A stretch of DNA of 60,305 bases from Pseudonocardia sp. SCN 73-27 (GTDB lineage Bacteria; Actinomycetota; Actinomycetes; Mycobacteriales; Pseudonocardiaceae), in the NCBI GenBank assembly GCA_001725415.1, contig MEGH01000045.1:24976-85280 (forward strand), written 5' to 3'. The stretch's first letter is position 1, and the number at the start of each line of letters is the position of its first letter. This document shows, one piece after another, positions 54,433-60,305 of this stretch. Below the pieces are notes generated by a model. It was not told the DNA's origin and did no database searches. It was given only the letters and a program-made list of their open reading frames with translations. A program made the translations under genes and the position numbers.

Positions 54433-57400
54433 GTGGGACGGGCGGAGCAGGCGGGACCGGCCGCGACCGTCGGCGCCATCGTCGGCCGGGAGCGTGAGCT
54501 GCAAGGGGTGCGCGAGGCGCTCGCCGCCGCACACGCCGGGCGTCCGACGATCACTCTTCTGGTCGGTGAGGCCGGCATCGGGAAGTCCCGGCTGGCCGAC
54601 GAGGCGGCGGCGCTCGCCCGCGCCGGCGGCGCCCGGGTGCTGCGCGGCGAGGCGGATCCGTCGTGGCGGCGGCCCATGGAGCTGTGGCGGGGCGTCGTGC
54701 GTGCCCTCGGCGTGGAGCCGGCTGCCGACGAGTCGCTCCCGGCGCAGGTGCGCCGGTGGGACCACCTCGAGTCGCTCGCCGACGCCTTGTCGACCGACGC
54801 GCCTGTGCTCGTGGTGCTCGAGGACCTCCACTGGGCCGACGCCTCGGCGATCTGGGTGCTGGCCCAGCTGCCCCGGACCCTCGGCGACGCCGCGGTCGCG
54901 TTCGTGGCCACCAGCCGCGACCGCGAGCCGGACATGCCCCGCCTCGACGGGCTGCGCCGGGTCTCGCGCGTGATGCAGCTCGACGGTCTCGACGTGGAAG
55001 GGGTCGGCCGGCTGGCCGCCATGGAGTCCGGCAGGGAGGTCGGCCGGGAGGTCGACGCCGCCGACCTCCACGCCCGGACGGGTGGGAACCCCCTGTTCGT
55101 CCAGGAGCTGGTGCGCTCCCCCGACGGCAGTGGGGTGATCGGCGAGGTCGTGGCGAGCTCGTTCGAGCGCTTCGACGACGAGACCCGCCGCGCGCTCGCC
55201 CTCGCCGCCGTCGCCGGGTCGGGCACGCCCCTCGCGCTGCTGGCCGCGGCGGCGTCGACCGCCGCGGAGGCGTTCTCCCGCCGGCTCCTGCCCGCTCTCG
55301 ACGCAGGCGTTCTCGACGAGGTCGCGCCGTCGGGGGTCCGCTTCCACCATGCGCTGTACGCCGACGCCGCGGAGGGCCTCGCCGATCCGGTCCCTCTGCA
55401 CGAGCGCCTCGCCGCGGCCTGGGAGACCGTGGGCGGCGTCGACGCCGGAGCCGCGTCCGCCGTCCACCGCCTCCGCGTGCCCGGCCGGGCGGAAGATCGC
55501 GCCGCGTCGGTGGAGCGAGCGGTGTCCGTGGCCGCCGAGCTCGTGGCCAGAGGTGCGCCGGCTCGCGCCGCGGGTCTGCTCTGGGACGCCCGGGAGGCCG
55601 TCACCGCCGGCGTGGACCGCAGCGACCTCCGCGCCCGCGTCGCCCTCGACCTGGCCGAGGTGCTCGGCTCGCTCGGCGACCTCGATCAGGCGTTGGGTCT
55701 CTACGAGGAGGCCGCGGAGCTGGCGCGGGAGAGCGCAGACCCGGTCGTGCGCGCCCGGGCCGAGATCGGCGCCGATCTCTGGGTGGCCGCGTTCGTGCCC
55801 GATCTTGCCCGGGTGAGGCGTCTGGAGGATGCCCTGGCCGCCCTCCCGGCCGACGAGCGCCATCTGCGGGCGTTGCTCCTCGGGCGGCTCACGACCGTGG
55901 GCGGCGCCGACCCCGATGCCTTCGACCGGGTGCGGGTCTGGGCCGACGAGGCCGTCGCCGTCGCCCGGTCGACCGGCGACCCGGTCCTCACCGCCCAGAT
56001 GCTGGTCAACCGGATGATCGCCGCCACCGGCCGCCCCGAGGTCGATGCCGGGGTCGAGCTCGGCGAGGAGGTCGTCCGCCTGGCCGAGCGGGCCGGGCGC
56101 TCCGACCTGGCCGTGGCCGGTCACCAACGCGGTGCCGGCTTCCACCTCAACCGCGGCGACCTCGCTGCGGCCAACCGTTCGCTCGGCCGGGCCGAGGTGC
56201 TGGCCGCTGTGCTGCCGTCGCCGGCCTGGCGCCAGACCACGCTCGTGTCCCGGACGACCCTGCTCGCCCTGAGCGGCAGCCGTGCCGCGGCGGTGTCGGC
56301 CATGGAGCAGGCGGCGCGCGTCGGCGAGGGCAGCACCGAACCGGTTGTGGTGCTCGGCGTGGAGTCGATGCACCGGGTGATGCTCTTCGACCTCTACCGT
56401 CGGCCCGACGCCCGCGCCGAGGAGCTGTACGAGATCACCTCGACGATGCTGGCCGACGTGCCCTCGCCGGTGTTCCAGGTGCAGAAGGGCTTCGGCGGCC
56501 TGCTCTTCGGCGACGAGGCCGCGGTGGACGAGGTGCTCCACCGCCATGGGCCCGCACCCGAGCTGCTCCTGCGGTCGACGACCGGCGACCACCTCCTCCG
56601 GGTCTTCGGCGACACCGTGGCCCGGGCCGGCGCCGTCGCCTACGCGGCGGCGGCCTACCGGGCGCTGCTCCCCTACGCCGGTCTCCTCAACGTGGGCGGC
56701 GGCCACAGCGCGGGCCTGCCCGTCGACGACGTGCTCGGCCGCCTGGCCGCCCTCGACGGTGACGACGCCGCGGCCGTCCGCCACGCCCGCGACGCTGTGG
56801 CCCTGGCCCGGGCGATGCCCTCGCCACCGTTGCTGGTGGCCTGCCTCGACAACCTGGCCGACGCCGTGGAACGGGCCGGTCCCGGCTCGGCCGACGAGGA
56901 TCCGGCGGCGCTGCGAGCAGAGGCCGGTGCCATCGCGCCGGCGATCGGTGTCGTCCGTGCCGGTCGGGTGCCCGACCCGCCGCGGCCGTCGGGCGCCGGC
57001 CGGTCGGCGTCGATGCGGCGCGACGGGCCGTTGTGGGTCGTCTCGTCGCCGCTCGGCGAGGCCCGCCTGACCGACAGCAACGGTCTCGGCCAGCTCGCCC
57101 GGCTGTTGGCCGAGCCCAACGTCGAGGTCAGCGCCCTCGAGCTGGCCGGCCGGCTCTCGACCCCGGTGACGGCGGACCTCGGACCCGGCCTCGACGCCCG
57201 GGCCAAGCGCGAGTTCCGCCGGCGCCTCCACCAGCTGCAGACCGAGATCGATGCCGCCGAGGACGACGGCGACCCGGTGCGCGGCGAACGGGCCCGGGTC
57301 GAGAGGGACGCGGTCCTACTGGAGCTGCGCAGGGCCGTGGGCCTCGGTGGTCGGGACCGGCCCTCGGGCTCGGACGCGGAGAAGGCCCGGATCAACGTGG

Positions 57401-57552
57401 CCCGCAGCCTCCGGCGGGCGATCGCCGCCATCGGTGACCAGGCCCCGATGCTCGGGACCCACCTGTCCGACGCGGTGCGCACGGGCGGCCACTGCATCTA
57501 CCTTCCCGAGCCCGGCGCCGCGCTCGCCTGGAGCGTCGACCGCTCCGCCTGA
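54433..57552 (+). CDS. Large AAA/STAND-type ATPase regulator without LuxR domain
   Basis: 1,039 residues. IVGRERELQGVREALAAAHAGRPTITLLVGEAGIGKSRLADEAAAL holds the Walker A; PVLVVLEDLHWADASAIWVLAQLP the Walker B; ARTGGNPLFVQELVRS the sensor region. A long TPR-like helical part runs from about residue 330 to 850. Instead of the usual LuxR HTH, the end is a domain seen in related actinobacterial proteins: RLTDSNGLGQLARLLAEPNVEVSALELAG ... GPGLDARAKREFRRRLHQLQTEIDAAEDDGD ... INVARSLRRAIAAIGDQAPMLGTHLSDAVRTGGHCIYLPEP. It may bind DNA or a partner. It probably integrates a ligand signal through ATP-driven oligomerisation. GTG 54433 is the start. Confidence 0.85.
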   Translation: MGRAEQAGPAATVGAIVGRERELQGVREALAAAHAGRPTITLLVGEAGIGKSRLADEAAALARAGGARVLRGEADPSWRRPMELWRGVVRALGVEPAADESLPAQVRRWDHLESLADALSTDAPVLVVLEDLHWADASAIWVLAQLPRTLGDAAVAFVATSRDREPDMPRLDGLRRVSRVMQLDGLDVEGVGRLAAMESGREVGREVDAADLHARTGGNPLFVQELVRSPDGSGVIGEVVASSFERFDDETRRALALAAVAGSGTPLALLAAAASTAAEAFSRRLLPALDAGVLDEVAPSGVRFHHALYADAAEGLADPVPLHERLAAAWETVGGVDAGAASAVHRLRVPGRAEDRAASVERAVSVAAELVARGAPARAAGLLWDAREAVTAGVDRSDLRARVALDLAEVLGSLGDLDQALGLYEEAAELARESADPVVRARAEIGADLWVAAFVPDLARVRRLEDALAALPADERHLRALLLGRLTTVGGADPDAFDRVRVWADEAVAVARSTGDPVLTAQMLVNRMIAATGRPEVDAGVELGEEVVRLAERAGRSDLAVAGHQRGAGFHLNRGDLAAANRSLGRAEVLAAVLPSPAWRQTTLVSRTTLLALSGSRAAAVSAMEQAARVGEGSTEPVVVLGVESMHRVMLFDLYRRPDARAEELYEITSTMLADVPSPVFQVQKGFGGLLFGDEAAVDEVLHRHGPAPELLLRSTTGDHLLRVFGDTVARAGAVAYAAAAYRALLPYAGLLNVGGGHSAGLPVDDVLGRLAALDGDDAAAVRHARDAVALARAMPSPPLLVACLDNLADAVERAGPGSADEDPAALRAEAGAIAPAIGVVRAGRVPDPPRPSGAGRSASMRRDGPLWVVSSPLGEARLTDSNGLGQLARLLAEPNVEVSALELAGRLSTPVTADLGPGLDARAKREFRRRLHQLQTEIDAAEDDGDPVRGERARVERDAVLLELRRAVGLGGRDRPSGSDAEKARINVARSLRRAIAAIGDQAPMLGTHLSDAVRTGGHCIYLPEPGAALAWSVDRSA

Positions 57553-57578
57553 GCGGAGACCGACGCGCGGAACGATTC

Positions 57579-57593
57579 GTTCCGTCGCGATGA
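57579..57593. repeat. Small palindrome before the lipoprotein hydrolase gene
   Basis: GGAACGATTCGTTCC: 7-bp inverted repeat around one base, 75 bp before the hydrolase ATG and 27 bp after the stop of the AAA regulator. It could be an operator or a weak terminator. Confidence 0.45.
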
Positions 57594-57667
57594 ACGCCTC
57601 CGGGGCGGGGGGACGGGTGCCACACCCACACCACCCCTTCCGACCCCGACACGAAGCGGAACCGATC

Positions 57668-58693
57668 ATGACCCCCACCCGACCCGCACGCCGACGCCCG
57701 GTCGCGCTGCTCGGAGTCGTTCTGAGCGCCGCCCTGGTGAGCGCGGCCTGCTCGTCCCCCGGCGGCGGTGCGTCGTCGCCCACCACCACGACCCCCGCGA
57801 AGAACACCGCCACCATCGCGGAGAACGTCGACATCGGTGGCGGGCGCACGATCTACGTCGAGTGCCGGGGGGAGGCGAAGGACGGTACCCCGACGGTGCT
57901 GCTCATGTCCGGCAGCGGCACGGCCTCCGACCTCTGGCACGCGCCCGGCCAGAAGGGGCCCGACGTCTACGACACCATCGGCGGGCAGACCCGGGTGTGC
58001 GCGATGGACCGGCCCGGCGTGCAGTACCTGGACGGGTCGCCCAGCAGGAGCACTCCGGTCGCCCAGCCCACCGACCCGCAGAACGGCGCCGACGACTGGG
58101 ACGCGGTGATCGACGCCCTCGGCATGCAGGGCCCCTACGTGATCGCCGCCCACTCCTTCGCCGGCAACATCGCTCGTGTCTTCGCCGCCGAGCACTCCGA
58201 CCAGGTGAAGGGCATCGTGTTCGTCGACGTGCTGTCGCCCGAACTGCGGGCGTCGATGACCCCGGCGGAGTGGGGCATCTGGGTGCCTGCCAACAATCGC
58301 ACCGCCGAGCAGCTCGCCGCCTACCCCGATCTGGAGCGGCAGGACTTCGACCGGAGTCTCGACCAGGTCGAGGCCGCGGAGGCGAAGGTTCCGCCGTCAC
58401 CGAAGCCGGTCGTCGTGCTGCAGGCCGGTGTGAAGTTCGACGTGCTCGTGCCGAAGTACCTCGACGAGGGCCTGCTCCCGCCATCGGTGCCCCGTGACTT
58501 CGGCCAGGTCATCGACCGCACCAACGCAGAGGCCCAGACCAGGCTGGCCGCCGCGTACCCGGGGTCGCAGCACATCACCGCCGCCGGCGCGGGGCACAAC
58601 ATCATGATCGACGACGGGCCGGTCGTGATCCAGGCGATCGAGGACGTCCTCGCCGCGGTGGAGGCCGGCCGGACCACCGTGTCCGGCGGTTGA
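57668..58693 (+). CDS. Lipoprotein alpha/beta hydrolase
   Basis: 341 residues. The signal PVALLGVVLSAALVSAACSSPGGG has a lipobox (SAAC). The mature part starts with a Thr/Pro linker and an alpha/beta-hydrolase fold: VLLMSGSGTASDLW (oxyanion region), YVIAAHSFAGNIARVFAAEHSDQVKGIVFVDV with the nucleophile Ser in AHSFAG (a variant of GxSxG), and His in AAGAGHNIMIDDGP near the end. The acid is probably in QAGVKFDVLVP or nearby. It should hydrolyse a small ester or amide at the cell surface. It follows the AAA regulator with 115 bp between, co-directional. Confidence 0.88.
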   Translation: MTPTRPARRRPVALLGVVLSAALVSAACSSPGGGASSPTTTTPAKNTATIAENVDIGGGRTIYVECRGEAKDGTPTVLLMSGSGTASDLWHAPGQKGPDVYDTIGGQTRVCAMDRPGVQYLDGSPSRSTPVAQPTDPQNGADDWDAVIDALGMQGPYVIAAHSFAGNIARVFAAEHSDQVKGIVFVDVLSPELRASMTPAEWGIWVPANNRTAEQLAAYPDLERQDFDRSLDQVEAAEAKVPPSPKPVVVLQAGVKFDVLVPKYLDEGLLPPSVPRDFGQVIDRTNAEAQTRLAAAYPGSQHITAAGAGHNIMIDDGPVVIQAIEDVLAAVEAGRTTVSGG

Positions 58694-58737
58694 GCACCGT
58701 CCCTCCGGCCCGGTCCCGGCCGTGCCCGGGGGGCGTG

Positions 58738-58767
58738 TTGTGTGGCCGTCCGGGCGGGTCGTAGGGT
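58738..58767 (+). promoter_or_regulatory. Possible sigma-A-type promoter of the STAS gene
   Basis: TTGTGT (58738-58743) and TAGGGT (58762-58767) are 18 bp apart, near actinobacterial -35 and -10 boxes. The stretch GTCCGGGCGGGTCGT between them also occurs upstream of the AAA regulator (near 54297). Confidence 0.4.
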
Positions 58768-58826
58768 TGGCGCGCGGTTGAGAACAACAGTCCGCGTCAC
58801 CTGTCCGGAGAGCCCGAGGAGCGACG

Positions 58827-59225
58827 GTGCGCATGAACGGTGAGACGGGCGGACCTGCCGACGAGGTCGGCGAGCCCACCGCCGAGGTCATCCGTTTCGA
58901 CGCCGTCGAGCACGGCGACGGAGCGGTCGTCCTGCACGTCAGTGGCGAGGTCGACACGCTGACGGCGCCGATGCTGTCCGAACGCATCGCCGACACGCTC
59001 CCCTCGGCGACCCTGCTGGTCCTCGACCTGTCGTCGGTGACGTTCCTCGGTTCTGCCGGTCTCGCGGCGCTCGTCGCGGCCAAGGACGACGCGCAGCAGC
59101 AGGGCCGCCGGCTCACGCTGGTGTGCGGGTCGCGGATCGTCACCCGCGCGCTGGAGGCCACGGGCCTGCTCGGCCTGTTCGACACGGCCGACGGTGTACC
59201 GGAGGCGTTGCGCCCCACGGCCTGA
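58827..59225 (+). CDS. STAS-domain anti-sigma factor antagonist
   Basis: 132 residues. GAVVLHVSGEVDTLTAPMLSERIADTLPSATLLVLDLSSVTFLGSAGLAALVAAKDDAQQQGRRLTLVCGSRIVTRALEATGLLGLF is a complete STAS domain with the phosphorylatable Ser in the FLGSAG loop, as in SpoIIAA/RsbV. Such proteins, when unphosphorylated, take anti-sigma kinases off alternative sigma factors. No kinase or sigma gene is next to it here. GAGGAG lies 5 nt before GTG 58827; ATG 58833 is an alternative. Confidence 0.9.
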   Translation: MRMNGETGGPADEVGEPTAEVIRFDAVEHGDGAVVLHVSGEVDTLTAPMLSERIADTLPSATLLVLDLSSVTFLGSAGLAALVAAKDDAQQQGRRLTLVCGSRIVTRALEATGLLGLFDTADGVPEALRPTA

Positions 59226-59241
59226 CGGTCGTCGGCGCCGA

Positions 59242-59337
59242 GGAGGCGTCTGGGTGCCTGGTGGCCCCCGCGGTCTTCAACACCGACGTGGCCGAGCATC
59301 TCGGTCAGGCGGGTTCGATTCCCGTCCGCCTCCGCCA
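59242..59337 (+). tRNA. selC: tRNA-Sec (anticodon TCA)
   Basis: 96 nt with encoded 3' CCA. Anticodon loop CTTCAAC carries TCA. The D arm is the selenocysteine type: a 6-bp stem (GGG, bulged T, GCC / GGC CCC) with a TGGT loop. A long variable arm (GGCCGAG CAT CTCGGTC) and a T arm (GCGGG TTCGATT CCCGT) follow. The acceptor GGAGGCG pairs with CGCCTCC, with discriminator G. Two blemishes: the eighth acceptor pair is T-C, and the fifth anticodon-stem pair is G-A. Neither selA, selB, selD nor a selenoprotein gene is in the window. Confidence 0.87.
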
Positions 59338-59462
59338 TCCGCCCCGGTGTACCCGCCGCCAGGCGGCCGTACGGGTGAACAACCGGTGTACCGATGATCG
59401 ACTTCAGCGTGGTTGCGGCGGGTCGGTACGGCGCCGACCGGCGCGGATGCCAGAGTGAGCCG

Positions 59463-60305
59463 ATGGCGAGCGTGCTCTCCGACCGTGCCGGTCCGGACAT
59501 GTCCGGGCTCGCGGGCGCCGACGCGGCGACGATCGCCGCGCGCGTGCGCGACGGGGACGCCACCGCCGCCGACGTCGCCGACGCCCACCTGACCCGCATC
59601 GCCGCCGTCGACGCCCGGGTCGGCGCCTTCTGCTCGGTCGACCCCGAGCGGGTGCGTGCCGAGGCCACCGGGATCGACGCCCGCACCGACCGTTTCGCCC
59701 TCCCGCTCGCCGGGGTGCCGGTCGCGGTGGAGGACGACGTCGCGCTCGCCGGGGTGCCCACCGGGCACGGTGTGGTCGGCGACCACCTTGCCGACGCCGC
59801 GGTCCGCGACGACGCCATCGTGCGCCGGCTGCGCGCCGCGGGCGCGATCGTGTTGGGGCGCACCAGGACCGCCGAGCTCGGCGTGTGCGGCTTCACGCGG
59901 ATGGCCCCGGGCGCGGGCGACCCCGTCGACATCGCGCTGCCCGCGTCCAACCCGTGCGGCGCAGGGGCTGCCGCGGTCGCTGCGGGGATGACCGCGCTGG
60001 CGCTGGGTCGCGACGGCGGCGGCTCGGTGCGGCTGGCCGCGGCCTGGTGCGGGCAGGTCGGGCTCAAGCCCGGGCACGGGACGCTGCCGCTGCCCGGCGG
60101 CGCCGAGGACCGCTGGTTCGGCCTCGCCGAGACCGGTCTGGTCGCGCGCACCGCCGCCGATGTGGCCCTGCTCTTCGAGGCGTTGTCCACCACCACGATC
60201 GGCGACCTCGCGGCGGTCGGCATCCCGCGCCGCGTCGCGGTCTCGACGGCCAGCCCGTCGGGCCGCGGGAAGCTCGACCCAGCGCACCGCGACGCGGTCC
60301 GCAAG
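59463..60305 (+). CDS. Amidase-signature family protein with lost catalytic residues (3' end outside window)
   Basis: The first 281 codons of an amidase-signature protein: LPLAGVPVAVEDDVALAGVPTGHG, VRRLRAAGAIVLGRTRTAELGVCGF, PASNPCGAGAAAVAAGMTALALGRDGGGSVRLAAAWCGQVGLKPGHG. In active enzymes the first motif has the catalytic Lys (VPVAVKD); here it is Glu90. The cis-Ser motif GGSSGGS is replaced by NPCGAG (163-168). The nucleophile-type Ser188 in GGGSVR remains. The protein is thus unlikely to be a normal amidase. The ATG starts MASVLSDRAGPDMSG. It begins 125 bp after the tRNA. Confidence 0.85.
   Translation, partial: MASVLSDRAGPDMSGLAGADAATIAARVRDGDATAADVADAHLTRIAAVDARVGAFCSVDPERVRAEATGIDARTDRFALPLAGVPVAVEDDVALAGVPTGHGVVGDHLADAAVRDDAIVRRLRAAGAIVLGRTRTAELGVCGFTRMAPGAGDPVDIALPASNPCGAGAAAVAAGMTALALGRDGGGSVRLAAAWCGQVGLKPGHGTLPLPGGAEDRWFGLAETGLVARTAADVALLFEALSTTTIGDLAAVGIPRRVAVSTASPSGRGKLDPAHRDAVRK

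Overview
The window is very GC-rich (roughly 73-75%) with compact genes, frequent GTG starts, start/stop overlaps (ATGA, GTGA), F420/PPOX-type oxidoreductases and many acyl-CoA enzymes. This points to a mycelial or soil actinobacterium of the Pseudonocardia type (Pseudonocardiaceae); genus is an inference. Nothing looks like phage, plasmid or a CRISPR array. The content is chromosomal and metabolic.

Left part (1-11,200): an acyl-CoA carboxylase alpha/beta pair, a translationally coupled trio (unknown protein, CrtC/DUF7064-like protein, kinase-fold phosphotransferase), two acyl-CoA synthetases, an acyl-CoA dehydrogenase and a TetR regulator. Three near-identical 18-bp operators (3131, 8750, 9405) tie the carboxylase, the dehydrogenase/synthetase operon, the tetR gene and the second synthetase into one acyl-CoA catabolic regulon. 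Region 11,200-21,200: DUF1684 protein, a GDT1 transporter/ICMT-like fusion behind a yybP-ykoY (Mn2+) riboswitch, two PPOX proteins, an HtrA protease, a CoA-transferase, a frameshifted GIDE-like gene, an HSL-type esterase and a third synthetase. Region 21,200-27,000: MFS exporter plus TetR with a palindromic operator, a broken SRPBCC gene, a VOC protein, another acyl-CoA dehydrogenase and a CMD/AhpD-like protein.

Region 27,261-32,888 is one gene for a 1,875-residue single-chain biotin-dependent acyl-CoA carboxylase. It is followed by a GH3 hydrolase, a GST whose C-terminus is built from a 15-bp tandem repeat, an acyl-CoA hydrolase/transferase-like protein, GtrA, and a pobA-pcaH-pcaG operon (4-hydroxybenzoate to beta-carboxymuconate) with a divergent IclR regulator. 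Next come a secreted His/Asn/Gly-repeat protein with three amyloid-like repeats, CinA, a membrane protein divergent from a LuxR-type response regulator, a PASTA lipoprotein, and a membrane serine protease with a cytoplasmic zinc ribbon.

Region 48,300-54,125: an ABC ATPase, sensor kinase and FtsX-type permease with overlapping ends and no adjacent response regulator, then an alternative-oxidase-like diiron protein. The oxidase promoter shares a 17-bp palindrome with the promoter of the distant response regulator, which may link the modules. The right end holds a large STAND/AAA-type regulator, a lipoprotein hydrolase, a STAS anti-anti-sigma protein, a tRNA-Sec gene, and the 5' part of an amidase-family gene with a lost catalytic lysine.

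A striking background feature is at least three families of short palindromic elements: GTGAGTGGC-type elements at gene 3' ends, often containing the stop codon; 54-bp GCGCGCAACCTC-type elements, one inserted in frame in a gene; and a 65-bp element fused to a small membrane-protein gene.
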